Program-made: the position numbers and the translations under genes | Part shown: piece after piece, positions 18,979 through 28,032 of the stretch | Position numbering within the stretch: position 1 is the first letter of the stretch | Layout: each line of letters starts with the position of its first letter | The notes under the pieces: model-generated | Seen by the model: the letters and a program-made list of their open reading frames with translations, nothing else | What the model was told of the DNA's origin: nothing | Databases searched by the model: none | Assembly (NCBI RefSeq): GCF_003217475.1 | Contig: NZ_QJSP01000001.1 | Coordinates: 124,001-188,000 of the forward strand | Length of the DNA stretch: 64,000 nucleotides | Reading direction: 5' to 3' | Origin: Williamsia limnetica | GTDB lineage: Bacteria > Actinomycetota > Actinomycetes > Mycobacteriales > Mycobacteriaceae

Positions 18979-19815
18979 ATGAACAATGTCGATCACTTCG
19001 GACCGGCGCCTACTGCGCCCAGGGGCGAGCTTCGGCCCGGCCGCGGTGGGGTGCGAGTGACCAGGGTGGCTGTGCCGCCGAGCGATCTGCTTCGGCACGT
19101 CTGGTGTGCGCAGTGGGATCTCGACACTCCCGCCCTGCAGCCAGTGCTCGAACACCCCGGCGGGAACGTCGTGGTCGAACCCGATCGCGCGGCGCTCTAT
19201 TGCGTCAGCCAAGGGACGTCAGAACGCAAACTCGAGGCGACCGGGTGGGCAGCGGGTGTACTGCTGCGCCCGGCAGCGATCACCATCATGACCGGGCGCT
19301 CCATGGCGAGGGGTTCGTCCAGGGGGCCTGCGCTACCTATCGGAGAACCGCTGCCCATCCCTGGCGATGACGGCATGAGCCGACGGATCAGGGCGGTCAT
19401 GACAGCACCCGAGGTCACGGGTCGCGAATTCGACATTGTCGCGAACCTCTACGACCAGTGGGCGCAGCAGTGGTCGGTCGACGACGAAGGGTTGCTGATC
19501 AACAAGATCATCGATGCAGTCGAGGACGAGAACGGTCCTCGGCGGGTGGCAGACCTCGCGGCCATGGTCAACATGTCGACAAGGGCCCTTCAACGCCTGA
19601 CGATTCACCGCACAGGTCTGAGCCCGAAGTGGCTGATCCAACGCCGCCGGCTGCAAGACGCCGCGATGGCGTTACGTCACGGCCACACGGCCATCGCCGA
19701 TGTGGCCGCGCAGTTGGGGTACGCCGATCAGGCTCACCTCGCCCGGGAGTTCAAGGCCGTCATCGGACAGTCACCGACGGATTATGTCGCCGCAGTGAGG
19801 TTCGTGGACAACTGA
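18979..19815 (+). CDS. AraC family transcriptional regulator
   Basis: This is a 278-residue regulator. An N-terminal effector domain of about 165 residues (AYLCV-type cupin, with PGGNVVVEPD) precedes a C-terminal double helix-turn-helix, with VADLAAMVNMSTRALQRLT (first HTH) and IADVAAQLGYADQAHLAREFKAVIGQSP (the AraC signature) at about residues 185-265. ATG 18979 follows GGAGGGCGGGAAGC and fits the usual AraC length; a longer in-frame reading back to 18775 would overlap the divergent gene. Likely targets are the FAD dehydrogenase gene downstream or the divergent TIGR03086 gene. Confidence 0.88.
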   Translation: MNNVDHFGPAPTAPRGELRPGRGGVRVTRVAVPPSDLLRHVWCAQWDLDTPALQPVLEHPGGNVVVEPDRAALYCVSQGTSERKLEATGWAAGVLLRPAAITIMTGRSMARGSSRGPALPIGEPLPIPGDDGMSRRIRAVMTAPEVTGREFDIVANLYDQWAQQWSVDDEGLLINKIIDAVEDENGPRRVADLAAMVNMSTRALQRLTIHRTGLSPKWLIQRRRLQDAAMALRHGHTAIADVAAQLGYADQAHLAREFKAVIGQSPTDYVAAVRFVDN

Positions 19816-19980
19816 CCGATGGTCAGACCCGGCGACCGACCCTCGAGAGCCCCCTGATTGCCCACGACCTCGTGAATCGGAAAACATCTGTAGTCGGACG
19901 TTTTGGGCGCTCTGTTCCCTATGCTCGTGCAGGAGGCGGGACCAGGCCGTCTGCGCGCGCGAGGAACAGGGAGTTACGCC

Positions 19981-21642
19981 ATGTCGGAACAGGTGGACGT
20001 GATCGTCGTCGGTGGGGGACTCGCAGGGTTGGTGGCCGCCCACGAGTTGGTCAAAGCGGGGCGGAGAGTGGCCATTGTCGACCAGGAGAACGAGCAGAAC
20101 CTCGGCGGTCAGGCGTTCTGGTCTCTCGGAGGGCTGTTTCTCGTCGACACGCCGGAGCAGCGCAGACTCGGAATCAAGGATTCGGTGGAGTTGGCACGAC
20201 AGGATTGGTTTTCCTCCGCCGGATTCGATCGCGACCGCGAGGATCACTGGCCTCGCCAGTGGGCGCAGGCCTATGTCGACTTCGCGGCCGGCGAGAAGCG
20301 GTCGTATCTGCACGACCTGGGTCTGAAGGTGATGGCCACCGTCGGGTGGGCCGAACGCGGAGCCGGAGCTGCAGGTGGTCACGGGAACTCCGTACCCCGC
20401 TTCCACATCACGTGGGGGACCGGACCAGAGGTGGTCCGGGTGTTCCGCGAACCTGTGCTGGAGGGCGCCAGCAGAGGTTTGGTGACCTTCCACTACCGCC
20501 ATCAGGTCGACGACATCATCGTCGAGAACGGCGCCGCGGTGGGCGTGCGTGGCACGGTGCTGGTCCCGTCCACGCAGCGGCGCGGCGCGGAATCGACGCG
20601 TGAGGCGGCCGGCGAGTTCGAGATGAGGGCGCAGGCCGTGGTCGTCACGGCCGGCGGTATCGGTGGAAATCTCGAGCTGATCAAGAAGAACTGGCCCACC
20701 GAGCGTCTCGGTCCGGCACCGGCACACATGATCAGCGGGGTGCCCGCACACGTCGACGGGCGAATGCTGGGGATCACCGAAAGTGCAGGCGGCAACATAG
20801 TGAACCGGGATCGGATGTGGCACTACACAGAAGGGATCAAGAACTGGGATCCGATCTGGCCGAACCACGCCATCCGCATCATTCCCGGACCATCGTCGCT
20901 GTGGCTGGATGCGACCGGCAAAAGGCTTCCGGTACCGAACTTCCCGGGATTCGACTCGCTCGGAACGCTCGGGACCATCACCAGGGGTGGCCACGACTTC
21001 ACGTGGTTCATCCTCACGCAGGCGATCATCGAGAAGGAGTTCGCGCTCTCTGGGTCCGAGCAGAACCCCGACTTCACCGGCAAGGACGTCAAACTGCTCC
21101 TGCAGCGCGTGAAAAAGGGCGCCACCGGGCCTGTGGAGGCCTTCAAGTCGAATGGTGTCGACTTCGTCGTGCGTGACAACCTGCGAGACCTCGTCGCAGG
21201 GATGAACGAGATCACGACGGGCCCCGCACTCGACTTCGAACAGATCGAGGCCGAGGTGGTGGCCCGCGATCGGCAACTGGAGAACAAGTACACCAAGGAC
21301 ATGCAGATCATGGCGATCCGCAATGCCCGAAGTTATCTGAGTGACAAGATCATCCGCGTGGCAAAACCGCACCGCCTGCAAGATCCGAAGTACGGCCCGA
21401 TGATCGCGGTCAGGCTGCACCTGGTGACGAGGAAGACGCTGGGTGGTCTCGAGACCAACCTCGACTCGCAGGTGATCCGCCCTGACGGCAGCGCATTCGA
21501 CGGCCTGTACGCAGCAGGTGAGATCGCCGGCTTCGGAGGAGGCGGAGTGCACGGGTACAACGCGCTCGAGGGGACATTTCTCGGCGGCTGCATCTTCTCG
21601 GGCCGCGCTGCCGGCCGGGCACTCGCCCGCGACCTCGGGTGA
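19981..21642 (+). CDS. FAD-binding dehydrogenase, KstD-like flavoprotein
   Basis: This 553-residue flavoprotein is of the fumarate reductase/3-ketosteroid-delta1-dehydrogenase superfamily. It has the FAD Rossmann motif VVGGGLAGLVAAHELVKAG at about residues 9-27, GGQAFWSLGGLF near 42, a long substrate domain, VVVTAGGIGGNLE near 220, and the C-terminal FAD closure DGLYAAGEIAGFGGGGVHGYNALEGTFLGG split across residues about 501-530. The start at ATG 19981 follows AGGGAGTTACGCC. Relatives are annotated in mycobacteria only as FAD-binding dehydrogenases; a steroid substrate is possible but not shown. It lies 165 bases after the AraC gene. Confidence 0.87.
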   Translation: MSEQVDVIVVGGGLAGLVAAHELVKAGRRVAIVDQENEQNLGGQAFWSLGGLFLVDTPEQRRLGIKDSVELARQDWFSSAGFDRDREDHWPRQWAQAYVDFAAGEKRSYLHDLGLKVMATVGWAERGAGAAGGHGNSVPRFHITWGTGPEVVRVFREPVLEGASRGLVTFHYRHQVDDIIVENGAAVGVRGTVLVPSTQRRGAESTREAAGEFEMRAQAVVVTAGGIGGNLELIKKNWPTERLGPAPAHMISGVPAHVDGRMLGITESAGGNIVNRDRMWHYTEGIKNWDPIWPNHAIRIIPGPSSLWLDATGKRLPVPNFPGFDSLGTLGTITRGGHDFTWFILTQAIIEKEFALSGSEQNPDFTGKDVKLLLQRVKKGATGPVEAFKSNGVDFVVRDNLRDLVAGMNEITTGPALDFEQIEAEVVARDRQLENKYTKDMQIMAIRNARSYLSDKIIRVAKPHRLQDPKYGPMIAVRLHLVTRKTLGGLETNLDSQVIRPDGSAFDGLYAAGEIAGFGGGGVHGYNALEGTFLGGCIFSGRAAGRALARDLG

Positions 21643-21654
21643 CTGCAGACCGAG

Positions 21655-22785
21655 TCAGTGGGCAGGCGCAGGAGCTTTGGCCTCGGCTTCGTGCGCAGCC
21701 TCGGCGGCAACGGCTTCAGCGTGTGCTCGAGGTCGGGCCTCACGGATGCGTACGTCTATCTGGTAGGAGATGATGGCGAGCGCGAAGAGTCCGACGGTGA
21801 GGTTGAGGAGTGCGCCGAATCCCTCGGTCGCGAAGTCGACGAGGGCGTTGAGCATCGCAAACGTCAGGGCTCCATACCGCAGCAATTGCAGCGGCCAGAT
21901 CCTGGCGGTGCGGTTGCGCGCGATCATCGCAGGTAGTGAGAATGCCAGCGTGATCGCGGCGCTGGCTATCAGGATATAAGCTGCCACACCCGCTCCTGCC
22001 AGTTCTACCTGGAGTCCGTTGTCCGCGTAGTACGGGTTGTCGAGCCAGATGCCTACGACACCCGACACGAGAGCGGCGAAAGAGATGACGACGAGGGACC
22101 AGCCGACGATCGGTAACCAGCGTGGGCTACGAAAGAATGAGGGGATCAGCCGAGGGGCCCACTGCTGGAGGGCGTACAACCGCGCCGACGCTGACGGAGC
22201 GCCGATCAGAAGGTCCCGAACATGCTGAGCGGTATCAGGATCGGCACCCTTTTCCTCCGCACGCTCGACCAGCCGCAGACCCAGTTCACGTCGATGTGGT
22301 TGTAGCCCGCGCGCGACCCCGTCCGCAGCCATCGCGGCTGCTGTCGCGAGCTCTTCGTGGGCGCTCAGCGGCCGAACTTCGCGCATGATCCGGCCCAGGA
22401 TCAGAACGACCACCACGAGTACGTACATGATCTCGGCGGAGGGTCCGTAGAAGTAGTCGTTGTCTTTGGTGACGAACTTGCCTACCTCGTCGAGAAAGAG
22501 CCCAAAGCCGATGCCGCCGAACACAACACAGAACAGTCGAGCGCCGTACCCGAGCATCCACCAACTCACCAGCAGCGCCAGCATCATGAGCGCGCCGCCG
22601 TACAGGGCATGCGCGATGTGCAGGGTGCCGCCACCCACCTGCGGGTAGTCGGTCGCCCACAGGTAGCCCCTGGTGACGAGAATCGTGGCGATCGCAATGA
22701 TCATGAAGGCTTCTGCCGAACTGGTACCGATCGCGTTGCGGGTGAACGGCCCGAGTCGGTGCGGCCGTGTGCCGGACGGTGTCAC
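21655..22785 (-). CDS. Multi-pass membrane protein of unknown function
   Basis: This is a 376-residue integral membrane protein with about eight hydrophobic helices, for example AFMIIAIATILVTRG, LHIAHALYGGALMMLALLVS, LFCVVFGGIGFGLFL, IMYVLVVVVLILG, IVGWSLVVISFAALVSGVVGI and AAYILIASAAITLAFSL. A soluble loop of about 110 residues lies in the middle, and the C-terminal tail is alanine- and glutamate-rich (EAVAAEAAHEAEAKA). The stretch HIAHALYGG plus GGIGFGLFLDEVGKF recurs in actinobacterial membrane proteins of unknown role. The GTG start at 22785 follows AAGGAGTGAT on the minus strand; this ribosome site decides against the much longer in-frame extension to 23193. I assign no function. Confidence 0.75.
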   Translation of the reverse strand: MTPSGTRPHRLGPFTRNAIGTSSAEAFMIIAIATILVTRGYLWATDYPQVGGGTLHIAHALYGGALMMLALLVSWWMLGYGARLFCVVFGGIGFGLFLDEVGKFVTKDNDYFYGPSAEIMYVLVVVVLILGRIMREVRPLSAHEELATAAAMAADGVARGLQPHRRELGLRLVERAEEKGADPDTAQHVRDLLIGAPSASARLYALQQWAPRLIPSFFRSPRWLPIVGWSLVVISFAALVSGVVGIWLDNPYYADNGLQVELAGAGVAAYILIASAAITLAFSLPAMIARNRTARIWPLQLLRYGALTFAMLNALVDFATEGFGALLNLTVGLFALAIISYQIDVRIREARPRAHAEAVAAEAAHEAEAKAPAPAH

Positions 22786-22915
22786 ATCACTCCTTGACGC
22801 AGGCAGAGCTGTTGCCCCACGGTGAATGAAGTGTACTGGGATCGTCATGTCGGATGATCGCTTCGGGCCGACATCGGCGCAACGACGGAACACCGAACCG
22901 GGGAAGGAGATCGTC

Positions 22916-23596
22916 ATGGGCAGCCGGTTCGACGCGAACTTCTGGGACGAACGATATGGCAGCACCGACCGGGTGTGGAGCGGAAAGCCTACGGCGCTGC
23001 TCCAGTCGGAGGTGGGAGCCTTGACCGCAGGCGATGCGGTAGAACTGGGTTGCGGCGAAGGTGCCGACGCCGTCTGGCTGGCGCGCCAGGGCTGGCAGGT
23101 GGATGCGGTGGACTTCTCCGCGGTCGCGTTGTCGCGGGTCGCCGAGTTCGCCTCGCACGCCGGTCCGGAGGTCGCAGCCCGCATCAGGACCATCGAGGCC
23201 GACCTCTTCGATTGGGAGCCGCGCGAGCATCACTACGATCTCGTGTGCGCTCAATACCTGCACGTTCCCTCGGAACTACGCTCTCGCCTGGTCCGCAGGG
23301 CCTCGGCAGCAGTGCGGCCGGGCGGGCACCTGTTGTGGATCGGTCACGACCGGTCAGATCTGCAGACGGGTGTCGCCAGGCCCGGGCACCCTGACCTCTA
23401 CTTCACCGCCGAAGAGATCCTTGCGTGTGTCGACTCCACCGACTGGTCTGTGCAGACCAACCGGGTGATCGCTCGCGACGGCGTCGACAGGGCGGGTGCG
23501 CCCGCGACCGTCCACGATGTCGTTGTCCGTCTGAATTGTCATGCGACGAGGCCGGGCCCGGTCGATGGCGGCGAGCTTTCGCCGGAAAACCGGTGA
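22916..23596 (+). CDS. Class I SAM-dependent methyltransferase
   Basis: This 226-residue Rossmann-fold methyltransferase resembles the TehB/thiol-methyltransferase-like group. It opens with FWDERYGSTDRVWSGKP (residues about 6-22), a common start of this group. Motif I is AVELGCGEGADAVWLARQG near 42-60, and DAVDFSAVAL follows. The ATG at 22916 follows GGGAAGGAGATCGTC, a strong ribosome site; the in-frame ATG at 22847 lacks one. It is divergent from the membrane protein gene with a 130-base spacer. The methyl acceptor is unknown. Confidence 0.85.
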   Translation: MGSRFDANFWDERYGSTDRVWSGKPTALLQSEVGALTAGDAVELGCGEGADAVWLARQGWQVDAVDFSAVALSRVAEFASHAGPEVAARIRTIEADLFDWEPREHHYDLVCAQYLHVPSELRSRLVRRASAAVRPGGHLLWIGHDRSDLQTGVARPGHPDLYFTAEEILACVDSTDWSVQTNRVIARDGVDRAGAPATVHDVVVRLNCHATRPGPVDGGELSPENR

Positions 23597-23625
23597 GCTG
23601 CACGGTTGCCCTATACGCTCGGCAA

Positions 23626-24087
23626 ATGAGAAAAATCGTGAGTGCTGTCGCGGCGGTTGCCGCAGTGTCTGCCGGATTGATGTTTCCGGCGACCGCGCAG
23701 GCCACCCCCGGTGAGGGCATCAGCGGAGTGACGTTGCTGGACATCGAGATCCCTGCCGAGTTGCTGCCGTTCGTCCCTGACGGGGCTCACGTGGTCGCGA
23801 AGCAGATCACGATTGCCCCGGGTGGCACCACGGGCTGGCATTACCACGATGGTCCGGTGCTGGGCATCGTGCAGGCCGGGACGCTGACGCATCCGGGGTC
23901 GGACTGCAAGCCGGTCGTCTACGACACCGGGGCATTCATCAACGAACCCAGCGGGAAGTCGAACACGCATGTCGGGCGCAACCTCGACAAGAAGGTCCCG
24001 GTGATCCTGGACGTCGTGTATCTCGAACCGATCGGCGCGCCGCTCTTCGAGGACGTCACGCCGGCACCGGCGTGCGACAAGACGTAG
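23626..24087 (+). CDS. Secreted cupin-domain protein
   Basis: This 153-residue protein begins with a Sec signal peptide (MRKIVSAVAAVAAVSAGLMFPATAQA, with cleavage expected after TAQA near residue 27), followed by a single cupin barrel. APGGTTGWHYHDGPVLGIVQAGTL carries the first cupin motif (G-X5-HxH); the usual Glu is replaced in this group. Two cysteines (SDCKP and PACDK) could form a disulfide in the exported protein. It starts 29 bases after the methyltransferase stop. Its function is unknown. Confidence 0.82.
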   Translation: MRKIVSAVAAVAAVSAGLMFPATAQATPGEGISGVTLLDIEIPAELLPFVPDGAHVVAKQITIAPGGTTGWHYHDGPVLGIVQAGTLTHPGSDCKPVVYDTGAFINEPSGKSNTHVGRNLDKKVPVILDVVYLEPIGAPLFEDVTPAPACDKT

Positions 24088-24153
24088 AGGTTCGGCCGGA
24101 AACTCGTTTCGCCACCTTGAGCCTGGAGGCTCGGCCGACCCCCTACCATCGGT

Positions 24154-24975
24154 GTGGTGCAGATCGCTGAGAAAGTCGCCGTAGTCACCGGAGGGGGAGC
24201 CGGTATCGGCGCCGCCCTCGCCCATGCGCTGGCAGAGGCCGGCGCCGCCGTACTGGTCGCCGACCTCGATGAGCAATCGGCGATCTCGGTGGCCGCAGAG
24301 ATCACGGCGCGCGGATCCGCGAAAGCAATATCGCTCGGCGGGGACGTCTCGGATCCTGCTGTGCTGGAGCAGATCATCAGCCTTGCCGAAGCCGAACTCG
24401 GTCCGGTCGACATCTTCTTCGCAAACGCCGGAACCACCGCCGGCCTCGGACTCGACACCCCGGATTCGCAGTGGGACGTGGCTCTGGGTGTCAATGTACT
24501 GGCCCACGTGCGTGCCGCTCGACTGCTGGTTCCCAAGTGGATAGAGCGCGGGGGCGGATATTTCGTGTCGACCGCGTCCGCAGCAGGTCTGCTCACCCAG
24601 ATCGGGTCCGCAACCTACTCGGTCTCCAAGCACGCGGCGGTCGGATTCGCGGAGTGGTTGTCGGTCACCTACGGAGATCAAGGGGTCGCCGTCAGTTGCC
24701 TGTGCCCGATGGGCGTCGAGACCAAGCTCCTGCGCTCGGGCTTCGAGACGGATCAACCCGGTGCCTCCGTGGCCGCGAGTGCAGTCACCGGCGCCGGGGC
24801 AGTATTGAGCCCGGAGCAGGTCGCGACCGCCGTCCTCGCCGCGATGGCAGAAGAGAAGTTCCTGATTCTGCCGCACCCGGAGGTGCTCGACTTCTACCGT
24901 AACAAGGGGTCGGACTACGACCGCTGGATAGGCGGCATGCGCCGCTACCAGCGACACTTGATGTCGGACTCGTGA
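24154..24975 (+). CDS. Short-chain dehydrogenase/reductase (SDR)
   Basis: This is a 273-residue classical SDR: TGGGAGIGAAL (TGxxxGxG cofactor motif, about residues 12-22), DLDE after strand 2 suggesting NAD preference, FANAG near 91 (NNAG variant), Ser in VSTASAAG near 145, and the YSVSK catalytic Tyr/Lys near 155-159. It oxidises or reduces a hydroxy/keto group. It starts with GTG GTG, so either codon could serve. It lies just 39 bases before the acyl-CoA dehydrogenase gene and is probably transcribed with it and the APH kinase. A role on the 3- or 4-hydroxyacyl intermediate of that pathway is inference. Confidence 0.87.
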   Translation: MVQIAEKVAVVTGGGAGIGAALAHALAEAGAAVLVADLDEQSAISVAAEITARGSAKAISLGGDVSDPAVLEQIISLAEAELGPVDIFFANAGTTAGLGLDTPDSQWDVALGVNVLAHVRAARLLVPKWIERGGGYFVSTASAAGLLTQIGSATYSVSKHAAVGFAEWLSVTYGDQGVAVSCLCPMGVETKLLRSGFETDQPGASVAASAVTGAGAVLSPEQVATAVLAAMAEEKFLILPHPEVLDFYRNKGSDYDRWIGGMRRYQRHLMSDS

Positions 24976-25014
24976 TCTTTCGCTCCACAATTCAACGAAA
25001 GCTGGTTACCTTCA

Positions 25015-26238
25015 ATGGATTTCGCCTTCTCGCCGCGCTGCTTGGAGTTTCAGGATCGTCTGGTCGGGTTCATGGATGCTCACGTCTACCCGGCCGAGGC
25101 CACCTACGCCCAGCAGATGGCGGAATCGGGTGACCCACATTTTGATCCACCGATCATCGAGGAACTCAAAGCGGAAGCGAAGTCCAGGGGTCTGTGGAAT
25201 CTCTTCCATCCCAACCCGCAGTACGGCGCAGGCCTGACGAACTCCGAGTACGCGCCGCTGGCCGAGATCATGGGCCGCAGCGCGGGTTTGGCCCCGGAAG
25301 CCACCAATTGCTCGGCACCGGACACCGGCAACATGGAGGTGTTCTCCCTGTTCGGCACCGACGAGCACAAGGAGCGCTACCTGCAGCCCCTGCTCGACGG
25401 CACCATCCGATCGGCGTTCGCGATGACCGAACCGGACGTGGCCAGTTCCGACGCGACGAACATCCAGATGTCGATGGTCCGCGACGGTGATGACTGGGTG
25501 CTGAACGGCCGGAAGTGGTGGACTTCGGGGGCGTTGCACCCCAACTGCAAGGTTCTCATCGTCATGGGCAAGACCGATCCGGATGCCGCGGCGCACGCGC
25601 AGCAGTCGATGATGGTCGTTCCGATCGATGCCCCCGGCGTGCAGTTGGTCCGAAATCTACCCGTCTTCGGTTACCAGGATCGCGAAGGGCACGCCGAGGT
25701 GGTATTCGAGAATGTGCGTGTACCGGACGCCGACGTCCTTGCCGGCGCGGGGTCCGGTTTCATGATCGGGCAGGCCCGGCTCGGCCCTGGACGCATCCAT
25801 CACTGCATGCGCGCGATCGGAATGGCAGAGCGCGCACTCGAATTGCTGTGTGAGCGTGCGTCCTCGCGCGTTGCGTTCGGCAAGCCGCTCGCCGCGCAGG
25901 CGAACATCGCGGATTGGGTCGCCGAGGCGCGTATCGAGATCGAGATGACCCGGTTGCTCACCCTCAAGGCGGCGTGGCTGATGGACACGGTCGGGAACAA
26001 GCAGGCACGCACGGAGATCGCCGCGATCAAGGTCGCTGCTCCCAACATGGCGCTGAAGATCGTCGACCGTGCCATCCAGGTGCACGGCGGTGGCGGCGTC
26101 TCGGACGACTTCCCGCTCGCCAGCATGTACGCGCACCTTCGCACACTGCGGCTGGCGGACGGCCCCGACGAGGTACACAAACGCACCATCGCGCGGCAAG
26201 AACTCGGGCGATACCGCAAAACCGGGAAATCGGCATGA
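25015..26238 (+). CDS. ACAD11-like acyl-CoA dehydrogenase
   Basis: This 407-residue flavoenzyme is of the acyl-CoA dehydrogenase family. [16 protein letters not shown] (residues about 135-150) is the FAD/acyl-binding stretch, with the SSDATN form typical of the ACAD10/ACAD11 branch. [12 protein letters not shown] and the C-terminal [20 protein letters not shown] then [11 protein letters not shown] also match that branch rather than medium-chain enzymes. Asp in ADGPDEVH sits where most ACADs carry the catalytic Glu. In mammals ACAD10/11 fuse this domain to an APH kinase and convert phosphorylated 4-hydroxyacyl-CoA; here the kinase is the next gene, overlapping by ATGA. The function is inferred from that parallel. 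Confidence 0.88.
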   Translation: MDFAFSPRCLEFQDRLVGFMDAHVYPAEATYAQQMAESGDPHFDPPIIEELKAEAKSRGLWNLFHPNPQYGAGLTNSEYAPLAEIMGRSAGLAPEATNCSAPDTGNMEVFSLFGTDEHKERYLQPLLDGTIRSAFAMTEPDVASSDATNIQMSMVRDGDDWVLNGRKWWTSGALHPNCKVLIVMGKTDPDAAAHAQQSMMVVPIDAPGVQLVRNLPVFGYQDREGHAEVVFENVRVPDADVLAGAGSGFMIGQARLGPGRIHHCMRAIGMAERALELLCERASSRVAFGKPLAAQANIADWVAEARIEIEMTRLLTLKAAWLMDTVGNKQARTEIAAIKVAAPNMALKIVDRAIQVHGGGGVSDDFPLASMYAHLRTLRLADGPDEVHKRTIARQELGRYRKTGKSA

Positions 26239-27266
26239 ACGCCCCGGTCGGGATCGACACCGAGGCGGTCACCAACTGGATCGTCGGCCTGGGATTGTCT
26301 GCCCAGCCGCCATTGTCGTTCCAGCGCATCGGAAATGGTCAATCGAACCTGACGTTCCTGGTCTCCGACCCCGGTGGCAACAAGTGGGTGTTGCGTAGAC
26401 CGCCGCTGGGCGCGTTGCTCGCGTCCGCGCACGACGTACTGCGCGAGCATCGCATCATGTCTGCACTCCGGAACACACCTGTCCCGGTGCCGGACATGAT
26501 CGCCACCACCGATGACCCCGACATCACCGATGCCCCTTTGGTTTTGATGAGCTACATCGACGGCGCGGTCATCGATGACCGTGCCGTCGCCGAAACACTG
26601 ACCGAAGATCATAGGCGCCGCATCGGGCTGTCGCTGCCGAAAGCTCTCGGAACCATTCATGCGATCGATCTCGAGTCCGTCGGGCTGGGCGACCTGGCGA
26701 GCCACAAACCGTACGCCGCCAGGCTGCTGAAACGGTGGACAGGCCAGTGGGAGAAGTCGAAAACCCGTGACGTCGAGGCGGTCACGCGGGTCGCTCAGGC
26801 ACTCGCAGACCATGCTCCCGAGCAGAAAGAACTGACCCTTGTGCACGGGGATTACCACCTGAGCAACGTGATCACATCAACCTCTGACGGCGACGTGATC
26901 GGGGTCGTGGACTGGGAGCTGTGCACTCTTGGCGACCCACTGGCCGACCTGGGAAATCTGTTGGCATTCTGGCCGGAATCCACCGACCCGGTTGCGGCCT
27001 TGTCGACGGTTCCGACGTTGCCCGGATTCCCATCCAGGGCGCAGGTGATCGACGCATATGCGGTCGCAACAGGACGCGACGTGAGTGCGGCGGGGTACTG
27101 GCACACCATGGGCCTGTGGCGGCTGACGATCATCGCCGAAGGCATCCTGCGGCGATTGCTGAACGACCCGCGTAACGCCTCACGAGACGGCGGTCCCACC
27201 GCCGCGTTGATCGACAATCTCTCCGAGCGCACGTTGCAGGTCGGATCCGAAGCGGGCCTCCTGTAG
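26235..27266 (+). CDS. APH-type small-molecule kinase, ACAD11/LvaA-like
   Basis: This 343-residue protein has the aminoglycoside phosphotransferase fold. The glycine-rich loop [11 protein letters not shown] is at about residues 33-43, VLRRPP carries the ATP-contacting basic residues, HGDYHLSN at 204-211 holds the catalytic Asp206 and metal-binding Asn211, and VVDWE at about 224-228 holds the DFG-equivalent Asp. The ACAD10/11 kinase domain and bacterial LvaA phosphorylate the 4-hydroxyl of hydroxyacyl-CoAs, and the overlap with the ACAD gene supports that role over antibiotic resistance. The start ATG at 26235 overlaps the ACAD stop; longer in-frame readings lie inside the ACAD gene. Its last 18 codons are duplicated just past the stop. 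Confidence 0.88.
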   Translation: MNAPVGIDTEAVTNWIVGLGLSAQPPLSFQRIGNGQSNLTFLVSDPGGNKWVLRRPPLGALLASAHDVLREHRIMSALRNTPVPVPDMIATTDDPDITDAPLVLMSYIDGAVIDDRAVAETLTEDHRRRIGLSLPKALGTIHAIDLESVGLGDLASHKPYAARLLKRWTGQWEKSKTRDVEAVTRVAQALADHAPEQKELTLVHGDYHLSNVITSTSDGDVIGVVDWELCTLGDPLADLGNLLAFWPESTDPVAALSTVPTLPGFPSRAQVIDAYAVATGRDVSAAGYWHTMGLWRLTIIAEGILRRLLNDPRNASRDGGPTAALIDNLSERTLQVGSEAGLL

Positions 27267-27320
27267 GGCGGTCTTTCCGAGCGCACGCTGCAGGTCGGTT
27301 CCGAAGCGGGCCTCCTGTAA
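27213..27320 (+). repeat. In-frame 54-bp tandem duplication at the kinase 3' end
   Basis: The last 16 codons of the APH kinase gene (about 27219-27266) recur immediately downstream at about 27273-27320 with an offset of exactly 54 bases. Both copies spell [15 protein letters not shown] and end in a stop (TAG, then TAA). The four differences (CTC/CTT, TTG/CTG, GGA/GGT, TAG/TAA) are all silent. The second copy follows the stop and is not part of the protein. It looks like the 3' end of a second allele left beside the first. Confidence 0.9.
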
Positions 27321-27329
27321 GTCAGGACC

Positions 27330-28004
27330 TCACACAGGCCGCGGGATCTGCGCCATGCGTCCCTGTCCGAGCCACTCGGGCACTCTCGTACGAACACCTC
27401 GACCGGCGGTGATCTGCACATCACCGCCGCGTAAGGCGACGGCCCAACTGACGTCTCCGCGCCAGATGGCGGTCAGCTCGCGAAGGCTCGAGGTCACCGT
27501 CGCGGCGACGTCGAAGCCCGGGTCGTAGTCGCAGATGTCGGCGTCACCATCGGAGACCACCAGCCACCACCTCGACACCGCAGACTCGACTCCGCGGAGC
27601 TCAAAGGTGACGACCGTCCGCGAGCGTGGCCATTGCTCGATGTCGAGGTTGCGACGCATATCCCACATCAGTAGATGGGGATCGAGGTCGTCATCGCCCA
27701 ATCCACCGATCCACCGCACGCCCCAGGCGTTCAGCGCCTCGACGACCGTCGAGAGTTCGCGTCCGCTGTCGGTCAGCTCGTAGCGGGTACGCCCGCCGTC
27801 CACCTGTCGGTCGATCACACCGGCCCGTTCGAGTGTCCGGAGGCGTTTCGACAGCAGTGCCGGTGACATTTTGGGAACACCGCGCCGCAACTCGTTGAAA
27901 TGGCAACTGCCGGCGAGTAACTCGCGCACCACCAACAGAGTCCAACGCTCGTCGAGCACTTCCATGGCCTTGGCGACAGGGCAGAACTGACCGTATCCGG
28001 ACAT
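27330..28004 (-). CDS. HxlR-type winged-helix regulator with SCP2-like C-terminus
   Basis: This is a 224-residue regulator. The N-terminal HxlR domain has the conserved early Cys (GQFCPVAKAMEVLDERWTLL), SCHFNELRRGVPKMSPALLSKRL (recognition helix), then LERAGVIDRQ and GRTRYELTDSG (wing). The C-terminal half (about 120-224) looks like the SCP2-like ligand-binding fold often fused to actinobacterial HxlR domains. The ATG at 28004 follows CTAGGAGTCGCT on the minus strand; a longer reading to 28094 has no such site and would cross the operator region. It is divergent from a methyltransferase gene and probably autoregulates. Confidence 0.85.
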   Translation of the reverse strand: MSGYGQFCPVAKAMEVLDERWTLLVVRELLAGSCHFNELRRGVPKMSPALLSKRLRTLERAGVIDRQVDGGRTRYELTDSGRELSTVVEALNAWGVRWIGGLGDDDLDPHLLMWDMRRNLDIEQWPRSRTVVTFELRGVESAVSRWWLVVSDGDADICDYDPGFDVAATVTSSLRELTAIWRGDVSWAVALRGGDVQITAGRGVRTRVPEWLGQGRMAQIPRPV

Positions 28005-28032
28005 AGCGACTCCTAGGATCCTCACCCAGTAC

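Noticed and set aside
19771-21552. A 593-codon minus-strand open frame antisense to the FAD dehydrogenase
   Set aside because: It lies wholly opposite a gene with clear FAD motifs. High GC creates long antisense frames, and its translation is rich in Arg, His and Gln with no domain.
27213-27320. The duplicated kinase end as an attachment site or insertion-sequence target repeat
   Set aside because: The copies are tandem with no intervening element, and no integrase or transposase is nearby; an allele-recombination origin fits better.
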